A program made the position numbers and the translations under genes. Shown piece after piece: positions 42,988-51,988 of a DNA stretch of 64,000 bases. The stretch is from assembly GCA_951812975.1 (NCBI GenBank), contig CATOTC010000001.1, positions 1,520,001-1,584,000 of the forward strand, written 5' to 3'. The notes under the pieces were generated by a model that saw nothing but the letters and a program-made list of their open reading frames with translations, was not told the DNA's origin and ran no database searches. Origin of the DNA: an uncultured Acidimicrobiales bacterium (GTDB lineage: Bacteria > Actinomycetota > Acidimicrobiia > Acidimicrobiales > Aldehydirespiratoraceae). Numbering within the stretch: the stretch's first letter is position 1; each line of letters starts with the position of its first letter.

Positions 42988-43338
42988 ATGGAGCCATCCG
43001 TGGTCGCAACGATCATCAGCGTTACTGCAACAATCGTGGTCAGCCTGTGCGGCTCGTTCATGTGGGATGTGCGCAGGAAGATCGACAAACTCGACAAGAA
43101 GATCGAAACGAAGATCGACAAACTCGACAAGAAGGTCGAAACGAAGATCGACAAACTCGACAAGAAGGTCGAAACGAAGATCGACAAACTCGACGAGAAG
43201 GTCAACACGTTGACAGCGAGCGTCGCGGCGATAGCGGCGACCCAAGCCGAGCACGGCAAGAAACTTGAGCACATGATGGGGCACGGGGAGCGCATCAGCG
43301 CACTCGAAGGCGCCAACTTCGGCACCGCCGCTACCTAG
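42988..43338 (+). CDS. Membrane-anchored coiled-coil protein with four hendecad repeats
   Basis: A 116-aa protein. Residues about 4-25 form a membrane span; residues 31-74 are four 11-residue repeats of KIDKLDKKVET (33-bp units at 43078-43209). Eleven-residue periodicity predicts a right-handed coiled coil. The C-terminal part is helical with EHGKKLEHMMGHGERISALE. The gene overlaps the convergent LLM gene by 4 bp. Function unknown. Confidence 0.75.
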   Translation: MEPSVVATIISVTATIVVSLCGSFMWDVRRKIDKLDKKIETKIDKLDKKVETKIDKLDKKVETKIDKLDEKVNTLTASVAAIAATQAEHGKKLEHMMGHGERISALEGANFGTAAT

Positions 43339-44372
43339 CTAAGCCAGGATTTGACCTTACTTATTAGGGGCAGTGGGTCGCCGCCGACCGGTGTGACCTG
43401 CAGACGGGTCACCCCGGCGTTGGCATACGCCTCCACACGCTCCCGCACCCGGCCCTCGTCGCCGACCATCGCCGTGGCATCGAGGAAGTCCTGGGGGACC
43501 GCAGCCATCGCCTCGTCCTTACGACCCGCAAGATACAGGTCCTGAATCTGGTGGGCCGCCTGTTCATAGCCGTACTGGCAGAAGAGGTTGTTGTAGAAGT
43601 TCTGGTCCCTCGAGCCCATGCCCCCCACATACAACGCCACCATGAAACGGGCACCGTCACGAATCTTCTGCGCCTGCGGCTCATCGCAGATCGCAATCGT
43701 ACCGCCGGCCACAACCTCCAACGGACCCAGGGCGGGATCACGCTTGGCGGCGCCCTTCGCCAGGACGTCGCCCCAAACCGAGTCCGCCTTGTCGGGGTGG
43801 AAGAACACCGGTATCCAGCCATCGGCGATCTCGGCGGTCACCGCAACATTGGTCGGGCCTAGGGACGCAATATATATAGGTATGTCCGAACGCTTCGGAT
43901 GGTTGATCAACTTGAGGGGCTTGCCGAGACCCGTTCCCTGGTCGGGCGGGAGCGGCAACTGGTAACTCGGGCCGTCGTGCACCACCACCTCACGGCGCCA
44001 CACCTTGCGACAAATCTCGATCAACTCACGCTGGCGGCCGACCGGGCGGTCATAGGGAACGCCGTGCCAACCCTCGATCACCTGCGGACCCGACGCACCG
44101 ATACCCAGAATGAAACGGCCGTCGGAGACCGCATCGAGACCGGCGGCGGTCATCGCGGTGAGCGTCGGCGTGCGCGAATAGATGGGCAGGATGGCAGACC
44201 CGAGCTCCATGGTCTCGGTCTTGGCGGCCAGATAGCCGAGGATGCTGACCGCGTCGAAGCTGTAGAGCTCCGCCACCCAGCCGACATCGATCCCTGCCCG
44301 CTCCAGGTCGGCGGCCTGCGCGGCCGCAGCCTTCGGATCGCCGGTGTAGTTGAGTGTCATCGACAGTTTCAT
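43335..44372 (-). CDS. LLM class F420-dependent oxidoreductase
   Basis: A 345-aa luciferase-like TIM barrel of the actinobacterial F420-dependent group. MKLSMTLNYTGDPKAAAAQA, VAELYSFDAVSILGYLAAKT, LGSAILPIYSRTPTLTAMTA and GRFILGIGASGPQVIEGWHG are family marks. Substrate unknown; related enzymes act on lipids or xenobiotics. It stands alone on the minus strand. Confidence 0.88.
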   Translation of the reverse strand: MKLSMTLNYTGDPKAAAAQAADLERAGIDVGWVAELYSFDAVSILGYLAAKTETMELGSAILPIYSRTPTLTAMTAAGLDAVSDGRFILGIGASGPQVIEGWHGVPYDRPVGRQRELIEICRKVWRREVVVHDGPSYQLPLPPDQGTGLGKPLKLINHPKRSDIPIYIASLGPTNVAVTAEIADGWIPVFFHPDKADSVWGDVLAKGAAKRDPALGPLEVVAGGTIAICDEPQAQKIRDGARFMVALYVGGMGSRDQNFYNNLFCQYGYEQAAHQIQDLYLAGRKDEAMAAVPQDFLDATAMVGDEGRVRERVEAYANAGVTRLQVTPVGGDPLPLISKVKSWLS

Positions 44373-44580
44373 GGGACGTGCCTCTATATCTGTTGGTCTT
44401 CTGGGCGGGCGGTTGGTTGGGCGGTTGGTTGAGCGGGCGGTTCTGGGAGGATAACTATTGTCAGTGTTGGCGACAATAGTTCATGGGTCGTAGTGTCACA
44501 CCATTGAGCAATGCTGGCAACACCCGGCCAACCAACCCTGTCAACCGACTCGACCAACCGACAACTCAGGAGAACGATCC

Positions 44581-47418
44581 GTGCAGCAATACGGCGAATG
44601 GCAAGGCACCATCGGCAGGACCCTCGCCGATTCGCAACCCTGGTTCCCCGAACCGCCGCACCCCGGTGAAGACGCACCCAACGTCGTCATCGTTCTCCTC
44701 GACGACCTCGGTTTCGCACAACTCGGCTGCTACGGATCCGACATCGACACCCCCAACATCGATGCGCTCGCCGCCAACGGTCTTCGTTACACCAACTTCC
44801 ACGTCACCCCGCTGTGCTCCCCGACCCGAGCCGCCCTGCTCACCGGACGCAACCACCACACCGTCGGGATGCGGGCCGTGTCGAACTTCAACACCGGCTT
44901 CCCCAACATGACCGGCCACATCTCCAACCACGCCGCGACCCTCGCCGAAGTACTGAACGACGAAGGTTACGCAACCTTCGCCGTCGGCAAATGGCATCTC
45001 ACCCCGATGGAGGAGACCAGTGCCGCCGGCCCCTTCGACCAATGGCCCCTGCAGAGGGGCTTCGACCGCTACTACGGATTCCTCGAAGGCGAGACCGACC
45101 AGTTCAGCCCCGCCCTCACCTACGACAACCACCACATCGACCCCCCGGGGCGGCCCGACGACGGCTACCACGTCAGCGAAGACCTAATCGACCACGCCAT
45201 CGGGTTCATGCACGACACCAAGAGCGTGCGGCCCGACAGGCCTTTCTTCCTGTATGTGGCCTTCGGGGCCACCCATGCCCCACACCAGTCGCCGCCCGAA
45301 TACCTCGAGAAGTACCGCGGGCGCTACAACGAGGGCTGGGACGTTGTGCGGGAGCGGTGGTTCGCCAACCAGCTCGCCATGGGGGTGGTGCCTCCCGGGA
45401 CCGTGCTGGCGCCGCGCAACCCGGGGGTGGAGGCCTGGCGCGACCTGTCAACGAACCAACAGCTGCTGGCGTGCCGGTTGCAGGAGGCCTTCGCCGCATT
45501 CCTCGACCACACCGACGCGCAGATCGGGCGGCTCGTCGACGACCTGGCCGCGCTCGGGGAGCTCGACAACACGATCATCATGGTGTTGGGCGACAACGGT
45601 GCATCGCAGGAGGGCGGGCCGTTCGGGGTGCTCCACGAGATGAAGTTCTTCAACGGTGTCCTGGAAACGCCCGACGAAGCGGTGGCGCACCTCGACGAGA
45701 TCGGCGGGCCGCACTCCCACAGCAACTACCCTTGGGGATGGGCGCAGGTCGGGAACACGCCGTTCAAGTGGTACAAGCAGAACACCCATGAGGGAGGAGT
45801 GCACGTCCCGTTGGTGGTGCACTGGCCGAGCGGTCTTGGTGGTGGTGCTGAGGGCGAGGCCGGTGCCGAGGCCGGTGCCGGTACCGAGACCGGTGCCGGA
45901 GGCGAGACCGGTACCGAGACCGGTGCCGGAGGCGAGGACGGTGCCGGAGGCGAGGACGGTGCCGAGGCCGGTGCCGGAGGCGGTGGTACCGGAGGCGAGG
46001 GCGGTGGTACCGGAGGCGAGGCCGGTGCCGGTGCCGAGGCCGGTGCCGGAGGCGGTGGTACCGGAGGCGAGGGCGGTGGTACCGGGGCTGCGGTGGGCGA
46101 GGCGGGCGGGATTCGGCGGCAGTTCCACCATGTAAACGATCTCGCCGCCACGATCTATGACCTAATAAATGTACAACCGCCCGCGATTCGGCGTGGGCTC
46201 GAGCAGATTCCGGTCAGCGGGACATCCCTTGCCTACACGTTCAACGCGCCGGACGCCCCCACCCGCAAGGAGATCCAGTACTTCGAGATGGCGGGGCACC
46301 GGGGGCTCTGGCACGACGGTTGGAAAGCCGTGACCCGACACCAGCAGGGGGTCCCGTTCGAGGACGACACCTGGGAGCTGTACCACACCGATGTCGACCC
46401 CTCCGAATGCAACGACCTCGCCACCTCGATGCCCGAGAAGCTCGCCGAGATGATCGCCCTGTGGTGGCGGGAGGCTGAGGAGCACGGTGTTCTGCCGCTC
46501 GACGAGCGCATGATCGAGCTGTTCGCCTCGCGATTCCGTGACCGCTCGCCGCACCCCGCCACCAAGACGTACCGCTACTATCCCCCGGTCTCGCCGATGG
46601 GGAGCCAGTCCGGTGTGCCCATCGGCGGCCGGAGCTGGCACTTCACCGCCTCAGTCACCTGCGGTCCCGGTGCGGGTGCTGGACCCGGTGCGGGTGCCGG
46701 ACCCGGTGCGGGTGCTGGACCCGGTGCGGGTGCCGGACCCGGTGCGGGTGCTGGACCCGGTGCGGGTGCTGGACCCGGTGCGGGTGCTGGACCCGGTGCG
46801 GGTGCTGGACCCGGTGCGGGTGCTGGACCCGGTGCGGGTGCTGGACCCGGTGCGGGTGCTGGACCCGGTGCGGGTGCTGGACCCGGTGCGGGTGCTGGAC
46901 CCGGTGCGGGTGCTGGACCCGGTGCGGGTGCTGGACCCGGTGCGGGTGCTGGACCCGGTGCGGGTGCTGGACCCGGTGCGGGTGCTGGTGGGCGGGACGG
47001 GGTGCTCTTTGCGACCGGGACCGAGAACGCCGGCATCTCGATCTTCCTGGACGACGGACACCTCGTGTTCGACTACAACGCTTTCGACGACCACACAGTC
47101 GTCCGCTCCGACGCCGAGGTCGGCGCCGGCGATCACAAGCTGGGCGTCGAGTTTCACCGCGGAGCGTCCCGTACGGCTCGGGTACGGCTGTTGATCGACG
47201 GAGGAGTGGTCGGCGAGGGACACGTCCCGTGGGTCATGTCCACAATCTCCTCGGTCGGGCCCAGCGTGGGTTACGACGCCGGTTCACCGGTCAGTCGCTC
47301 CTACGGAGACTCCAACCCCTACACCGGCACGCTGCACGATGTTGAGATCCGACTCCTATCCCGAGAGGACGTCGAAACCCTCCAAGCCACCGCCCGCGCC
47401 GAACTAAGCCGCCAGTAG
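44581..47418 (+). CDS. Arylsulfatase-type sulfatase with two low-complexity insertions
   Basis: A 945-aa type I sulfatase starting with GTG behind AGGAGAAC. Metal-binding DDLGF (residues 41-45) and the formylglycine motif LCSPTRAALLTGR (Cys79 to be converted by an FGE) show an active-site architecture; KWHLTP and GDNGAS are further ligands. No signal peptide is seen, so it may act in the cytoplasm. Family members are about 760-790 aa; the excess comes from a Gly/Ala/Glu repeat at residues about 420-505 in a loop after VPLVVHWPSGL and an 18-copy GPGAGA repeat at residues 695-802 between the catalytic and C-terminal domains. Confidence 0.92.
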   Translation: MQQYGEWQGTIGRTLADSQPWFPEPPHPGEDAPNVVIVLLDDLGFAQLGCYGSDIDTPNIDALAANGLRYTNFHVTPLCSPTRAALLTGRNHHTVGMRAVSNFNTGFPNMTGHISNHAATLAEVLNDEGYATFAVGKWHLTPMEETSAAGPFDQWPLQRGFDRYYGFLEGETDQFSPALTYDNHHIDPPGRPDDGYHVSEDLIDHAIGFMHDTKSVRPDRPFFLYVAFGATHAPHQSPPEYLEKYRGRYNEGWDVVRERWFANQLAMGVVPPGTVLAPRNPGVEAWRDLSTNQQLLACRLQEAFAAFLDHTDAQIGRLVDDLAALGELDNTIIMVLGDNGASQEGGPFGVLHEMKFFNGVLETPDEAVAHLDEIGGPHSHSNYPWGWAQVGNTPFKWYKQNTHEGGVHVPLVVHWPSGLGGGAEGEAGAEAGAGTETGAGGETGTETGAGGEDGAGGEDGAEAGAGGGGTGGEGGGTGGEAGAGAEAGAGGGGTGGEGGGTGAAVGEAGGIRRQFHHVNDLAATIYDLINVQPPAIRRGLEQIPVSGTSLAYTFNAPDAPTRKEIQYFEMAGHRGLWHDGWKAVTRHQQGVPFEDDTWELYHTDVDPSECNDLATSMPEKLAEMIALWWREAEEHGVLPLDERMIELFASRFRDRSPHPATKTYRYYPPVSPMGSQSGVPIGGRSWHFTASVTCGPGAGAGPGAGAGPGAGAGPGAGAGPGAGAGPGAGAGPGAGAGPGAGAGPGAGAGPGAGAGPGAGAGPGAGAGPGAGAGPGAGAGPGAGAGPGAGAGPGAGAGPGAGAGGRDGVLFATGTENAGISIFLDDGHLVFDYNAFDDHTVVRSDAEVGAGDHKLGVEFHRGASRTARVRLLIDGGVVGEGHVPWVMSTISSVGPSVGYDAGSPVSRSYGDSNPYTGTLHDVEIRLLSREDVETLQATARAELSRQ
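45841..46095 (+). repeat. In-frame GA/GE/GT-rich minisatellite in the sulfatase gene
   Basis: Irregular 6-, 12- and 18-bp units built on GGTGCCGAGGCC and GGTGCCGGAGGC encode GAEAGAG/GGTGG-type sequence. All units keep the frame. It splits the conserved barrel at a loop and is probably a disordered, expandable segment. Confidence 0.85.
46663..46986 (+). repeat. 18 tandem copies of an 18-bp unit (GPGAGA) in the sulfatase gene
   Basis: Exactly 324 bp = 18 x 18 bp of GGACCCGGTGCGGGTGCT with rare single-base changes (GCC for GCT in the early copies). The near identity points to recent expansion by slippage or unequal crossover. Every frame on both strands is open through it. Confidence 0.95.
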
Positions 47419-47718
47419 CGGCACGCTGGCCTGATGCTTCCACAGGCATTCCCACGACAGCGACCATGGATTGACGTTCGTGGCGCTGACGTACCGTGAA
47501 GACCCGATAGACCGGATCCGCTGGCGAACCTAGGCGGTGTTTCGGCTGAGTCTGCCACGAAGATCCGAGCGATTTGCGGGCCATCGGCCTAGTCGGCCAC
47601 GAGGACCCCAACACCTAGCTCCTCCTCGAAGCTCTCAACTCGCCGCATTCGTGGGTGTACTGCTGTGTTGTGAAGTTTCCTGTGACACAGTGTCATACCC
47701 TGTTGTTAGGTTCTGGTC
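47419..47718. other. Intergenic region between sulfatase and HNH gene
   Basis: 300 bp without a gene. A perfect palindrome TGACACAGTGTCA sits at 47683-47695, 24 bp before the HNH start. Two short similar stretches (CTGCCACGAAGATCC and CGGCCACGAGGACCC) lie at about 47550-47605. I see no RNA gene. Confidence 0.5.
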
Positions 47719-48876
47719 ATGTTCGATTCGATGATCCAACAGACCCGGGCGGTGGTGACTTCTGGTCTTTCGCGGGCGGAGTTGGAGGGTTTGGTTGGTG
47801 GTGCTGGGCGGGTGATGGCGGCGATGGGGGCGCTGCAGACGCGGTGCGCGACAGAGATCGAAGGGCTTGATGACGGCGGGGTGAACTCCAAGGTGGTGCT
47901 GCGCGAGGCGGGGCGCATGTCGACACGTTCGGCCAACAAGGTCGCCAAGACTGCTGCCGGGTTGGTGGAGATGCCCAAGCTGGCTGAGTCGTTGGCTAGC
48001 GGCGCGATCACTGCTGAACACGCCGCGGTCGCGGTCGATGCAGCCAACAAGACTTCTGCTGAACAAGTAGACGACGAGTTGTCGAACCTTGCTGAGGTTT
48101 CGTCGGTGGACATGTTTGCTGAGCACTCGCGGCGGTGGGTGAACCGCAACCAGCCCGACGACGGCGCCGAGTTGTATCAACAGCAGCGCGACAACCGGGT
48201 GATGAAGCACTGGATCAACGAAGACGGCATGGGAGTGCTCTTGGCTGAGTTGGACCCGACCAGCTATCAACAAGTACGCAAAGCAATCAACACCGAATAT
48301 GACCGGCTGTGGCGCGACGACGGAGGCCGCGACGGCTCTCCTGATGATGTACGTACAACACCACAGCGAATGGCTGACGCGTTCGTAGCGTTGCTCACCA
48401 ACCCTGAGCGCCGCGGACCCGGCACTACACGCACACAACTCATCGCTGTGGCCGACATCGAACGCCTCCGCGGCGAGGACCCGACCGGCGTCGCCGAGAT
48501 TGTTGGTGGTGAAGCACTGCCCCAGACCGTGTTGGAACGCCTGAGGTGCACCGCCGCAATTACTGGGGTGATCTTCGACGGTGAAGGACACCCCATCTGG
48601 GTGGGACGCACCCACCGACACGCAACCGAAGCCCAAATCAAAGCCATCATCGCCCGCGACCGGCGCTGCAGAGGCAAAGGCTGCACCGCAGGGCCAGAAC
48701 GCTGCGAAATCCACCACATCAAACCCTGGGAACAAGGAGGACGCACAGACATCGACTCCATGTGCCTGGCCTGCCCGCTGTGTCACCACAACATCCACGA
48801 CCGCGGCTACATCGTCATCAAAACCAAGACCGGCTACCAAATCATCAACCCCAACAACCCCCCAAACGGCCCCTGA
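47719..48876 (+). CDS. DUF222 / HNH endonuclease domain protein (13E12 repeat family)
   Basis: A 385-aa protein of the multi-copy actinobacterial 13E12/DUF222-HNH family. The helical DUF222 part (residues 1-290) is followed by a zinc-HNH nuclease: CRGKGCTAGPERCEIHHIKP, then TDIDSMCLACPLCHHNIHDR with metal cysteines and HNH histidines. These genes are often found beside mobile elements; here an IS remnant begins 22 bp after the stop. Function is uncertain, possibly DNA processing or selfish. Confidence 0.9.
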   Translation: MFDSMIQQTRAVVTSGLSRAELEGLVGGAGRVMAAMGALQTRCATEIEGLDDGGVNSKVVLREAGRMSTRSANKVAKTAAGLVEMPKLAESLASGAITAEHAAVAVDAANKTSAEQVDDELSNLAEVSSVDMFAEHSRRWVNRNQPDDGAELYQQQRDNRVMKHWINEDGMGVLLAELDPTSYQQVRKAINTEYDRLWRDDGGRDGSPDDVRTTPQRMADAFVALLTNPERRGPGTTRTQLIAVADIERLRGEDPTGVAEIVGGEALPQTVLERLRCTAAITGVIFDGEGHPIWVGRTHRHATEAQIKAIIARDRRCRGKGCTAGPERCEIHHIKPWEQGGRTDIDSMCLACPLCHHNIHDRGYIVIKTKTGYQIINPNNPPNGP

Positions 48877-48897
48877 ACAGAACCAACAGAAGTTCCC

Positions 48898-49210
48898 TGT
48901 GAGGTTCTTGAATCGCCCCGGGTTCAATGGAAGCTCTGTTCCTTGAGAGGATGGAGCGATGCCGAATAATGGGAGATATCCAGCTGAGTTGCGTGAGCGG
49001 GCGGTGCGTATGGTGTTGGTGAATGAAAGGTGAGCACGGCTCGCGTTCAGAGGCGAGAAATCACCCGGTGGGTCCACACCTGGTACAACCAACACCGGCT
49101 GCACTCCGCAATCGGAATGGTCCCACCGGTAGAACACGAACAAGCCCACAACCCCGACCCCCATAAACAACCTCTCCACGATTAGGGGGGAAGCTCAGGG
49201 GAAGCTCACA
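48898..49210. mobile_element. Remnant of an IS3-family element (internally deleted)
   Basis: TGTGAGGTTC at the left and GAAGCTCACA at the right are inverted (9 of 10). After the left end an orfA start is visible at 48959 ([20 protein letters not shown]...), stopping at 49033. From about 49060 to 49185 the frame TRWVHTWYNQHRLHSAIGMV matches the C-terminus of an IS3 orfB. The middle of the transposase is missing, so the element is dead. No target duplication is seen. Confidence 0.75.
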
Positions 49211-49262
49211 CAACCGTGATAGACCACGACAGAGCCGCCCCGACCGAATCCGCTACGGACCG

Positions 49263-49655
49263 CTAGAGGGGCTCCATGAACTCGAGGCGGTTGCCGAGGG
49301 GGTCGAACACATGGGCTCGAAGGTAACCGTCGACGGCCCTGACTTCGGTCGTCTCCAAATTCTCGGATCGGCAGAGACCGACCAGCTCTGCAACATCGTC
49401 GACAACAAACCCCACATGAGCCTTGCGGGCAGGGCGAAACTCCTGTTCCACACCCAAGTGAAGCTTGATGCTGGGTCCCTCGAACCAAGCACCACCACGC
49501 TTGGCCAACTCCGGCGGTTTCGGCACCTCGGTCAGTCCCAGCACACCCGCATAGAACCCCCTGACCAGATCCTCCGCACCAGCAGGCATCGCCAGCTGAA
49601 CATGATCAATCGAATTGACTCTGGCCACGGTTTCCTCCACGGGGTGCTGGGTCAC
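49263..49655 (-). CDS. VOC family (glyoxalase/bleomycin resistance) protein
   Basis: A 130-aa single VOC module pair: IDHVQLAMPAGAEDLVRGFY, GPSIKLHLGVEQ, KAHVGFVVDDVAEL and HVFDPLGNRLEFMEP give the beta-alpha-beta-beta-beta repeats with His and Glu metal ligands. Substrate unknown. The start at 49655 lies 34 bp from the downstream end of the MDMPI-like gene, so the two may be one transcript. Confidence 0.88.
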   Translation of the reverse strand: MTQHPVEETVARVNSIDHVQLAMPAGAEDLVRGFYAGVLGLTEVPKPPELAKRGGAWFEGPSIKLHLGVEQEFRPARKAHVGFVVDDVAELVGLCRSENLETTEVRAVDGYLRAHVFDPLGNRLEFMEPL

Positions 49656-49689
49656 TCACTGAATGACTGGATGTAGGCCACTCACCGAA

Positions 49690-50475
49690 CTATTGGGTGT
49701 AGGCGAGGTTGCGGGCTGCGGTCTCGCCCCAATGAGCATCGCCGGACCACGAAACCTTGCCGGCGTCGATCTGGGACTGAGGGTCGATACGGCCAGAGGC
49801 GAGCATAACAAACGTGGCCACATCGGAGAACACCTCGACATCGGGGTCGTCAAGTCCAAAGATCCGGCCGGCACGACCATCCACACGCACCAGGATGTCG
49901 CGGTCGACAGCGCCGCGAATCCGAAAGGCAATACTCATCTGATCGGGCAGACCAATCTTCTTGCCAACGATGTAGCCGATCGAATCATCGACCTCCTGCA
50001 GCGCCGTCTCGGCAGTGAAACCCGAATCGTCGAGGGCCTCACCCAAAGGAATAGAAATGTCGCGAGCGTGAACCCACATGTCGAACACCCGAACCTGCAG
50101 AAACCGGCCGTAGCGGAAAACCCCAGCAGGTGTGAACGACGGGCGGTCAATCACCCCGGGCCCCATCGCAGTGAGATCATCAAGGCGCGAAGCGGTCACC
50201 TCGGCCACAACCTGAGCGAACTCAGACCTGCTCGAACCCCGCACACGGGCTGCAAAGTCGGCCATACGCTCAAAGGGCGGCGGGGCAGTGTCCGACGGCT
50301 CCCATCCAGTCAACCAATACTCAGCCCCGATGGCGTGGGTGATGACTCCGCGCACATCCCAGTCGGGGCACAGCGACTGCACAGCCATCTGCTCGTCGCT
50401 CAGACGACCGACAAGATCGTTGTAGTGGGCGAACAGTCCCCGGTGGGCGGCGAAATAGTCCTCAAAGGTGCTCAT
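49690..50475 (-). CDS. Maleylpyruvate isomerase/DinB-like (MDMPI) family protein
   Basis: A 261-aa mycothiol-dependent-isomerase-type protein. The start at 50475 gives MSTFEDYFAAHRGLFAHYND; SLCPDWDVRGVITHAIGAEY is the family metal-binding helix region and VFDMWVHARDISIPLGE contains the other His ligands. The longer open frame to 50670 overlaps the divergent acyl-CoA dehydrogenase gene and is rejected. Likely a thiol-dependent transferase or isomerase. Confidence 0.85.
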   Translation of the reverse strand: MSTFEDYFAAHRGLFAHYNDLVGRLSDEQMAVQSLCPDWDVRGVITHAIGAEYWLTGWEPSDTAPPPFERMADFAARVRGSSRSEFAQVVAEVTASRLDDLTAMGPGVIDRPSFTPAGVFRYGRFLQVRVFDMWVHARDISIPLGEALDDSGFTAETALQEVDDSIGYIVGKKIGLPDQMSIAFRIRGAVDRDILVRVDGRAGRIFGLDDPDVEVFSDVATFVMLASGRIDPQSQIDAGKVSWSGDAHWGETAARNLAYTQ

Positions 50476-50533
50476 GGGATGGCAACTTACCAGCGGGTTG
50501 GCGGCAAGAGAATCTGTCAGGCAAACTGACACT

Positions 50534-51739
50534 ATGAGCGATAGCGAAGTCACCGCAGTAAACGCAGCCCTCAACGCCCTGCTGGCAGAACACGACCCGA
50601 CACAAGAGTCGTACCACGAGTTCCGGGGCCACCAATTCGACGCCGGACTCGCCTGGGTCCAATTCCCCAAGGGCCACGGTGGCCTCGGAGTGCGGCCCCA
50701 GCTGCAACGTCAAGTCAACCGACGGTTGGCTGAAGCCGGCGCCGACCCAATGGACACCAGCCAGTTCTTCATGGCACTGGCAGGCCCGACGATCCTCGCC
50801 CACGGGACCGAAGAACAAAAAAGTCGCTTCTTCCGGCCCATGTTCACCGGCGAAGAACGGTGGTGTCAGCTCTTCTCAGAACCGGGCGCCGGATCAGACT
50901 TCGCCGGCCTCGCCACCAAAGCGGAACTCGACGGCGACGAATGGACCGTCAACGGACAGAAAGTCTGGAACACCATCGCCCACATCGCCGACTGGGGAAT
51001 GCTCGTCACCCGCACCGACCCACAGCTCCCCAAACACAAGGGCATGACCTACTTCGCGCTCGACATGCACGCCGAGGGAGTCGAGGTCCGGCCGCTCCGC
51101 CAGATCACCGGCGAGGCCGAGTTCAACGAGGTCTACATGACCGATGTGCGCGTGCCCGACGCCAACCGCATCGGAGACAGGGGTGAAGGCTGGCGGGTGT
51201 CGATCACCACATTGATGAACGAACGCACCGTGATCGGAGGAGCAGGCGGCGGGGGCACCCCACCCCGAGGCAGCGGCCCCATCTCTGAACTCGTCAAGGC
51301 TTGGAGCTCGCTCCCGGACCACGAGCGCACCGACTCGCGCCGTGACAGCCTGATGAAACTCTGGAACCGGGCCGAAGTCCTCCGACTCACCAACATGCGA
51401 GCCGCACAGAACGCCAAACGCGGCCAACCCGGCCCCGAAGGATCCGTAGCCAAGCTGGCAGGAGCGGAACTCAACAAAGAGATCTACAGCGAAGGGATCA
51501 ACCTGGCCGGTATGGCCTCCCAAGTCGACTTCGACTACACGTTCCGGCGGCCGACCACCGTCGTGCTCCCAGGTGAGGGCGGCAGCCTCGGATACCTCTT
51601 CCTGCGAGCACGGGCCAACTCGATCGAAGGCGGCACATCGGAGATCCTCCGCAACATCATGGGGGAGCAGATGCTCGGCCTGCCCGGCGAACCGCGGGTC
51701 GACAAGGGAATCCCCTGGGCCGACGTCCCCAAGAACTGA
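50534..51739 (+). CDS. Acyl-CoA dehydrogenase family protein
   Basis: A 401-aa FAD enzyme. LFSEPGAGSDFAGLATKAE and WTVNGQKVWNTIAHIADWG are the flavin/substrate signature; the C-terminal SIEGGTSEILRNIMGEQMLG is the second family signature. Length and the GGTSEI ending suit the ACAD group acting on branched or longer acyl-CoA in actinobacteria. The ATG at 50534 starts divergently from the MDMPI gene; enoyl-CoA hydratase lies convergent downstream. The 249-bp gap after it is CCGA-rich and has no gene. Confidence 0.9.
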   Translation: MSDSEVTAVNAALNALLAEHDPTQESYHEFRGHQFDAGLAWVQFPKGHGGLGVRPQLQRQVNRRLAEAGADPMDTSQFFMALAGPTILAHGTEEQKSRFFRPMFTGEERWCQLFSEPGAGSDFAGLATKAELDGDEWTVNGQKVWNTIAHIADWGMLVTRTDPQLPKHKGMTYFALDMHAEGVEVRPLRQITGEAEFNEVYMTDVRVPDANRIGDRGEGWRVSITTLMNERTVIGGAGGGGTPPRGSGPISELVKAWSSLPDHERTDSRRDSLMKLWNRAEVLRLTNMRAAQNAKRGQPGPEGSVAKLAGAELNKEIYSEGINLAGMASQVDFDYTFRRPTTVVLPGEGGSLGYLFLRARANSIEGGTSEILRNIMGEQMLGLPGEPRVDKGIPWADVPKN

Positions 51740-51988
51740 CCCGAGTCAGCGCCAGATCAGGCTGTGTAGAACCCAGCCGCCCGCGTACGCTGACGCCAGC
51801 CGAACAAGCCGACCGGACCGAAACCGAGCAAACCAACCCAACTCACGTGCTGAACTGACTCGGCGGAAGAGGACGGAACCCGCCGAACCGGCCCGAATCG
51901 GCCGAAACCACGGCGGACAACCCAAAGCCGACTCAACCGACGCCACACCCAACCAAGCCGACATGGGCCGAACCGGGCTGTGCAGAAC

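Noticed and set aside
46538..47194. Alternative open frames through the 18-bp repeat
   Set aside because: Every frame is open because the unit contains no stop in any phase; the sulfatase frame alone has conserved domains on both sides.
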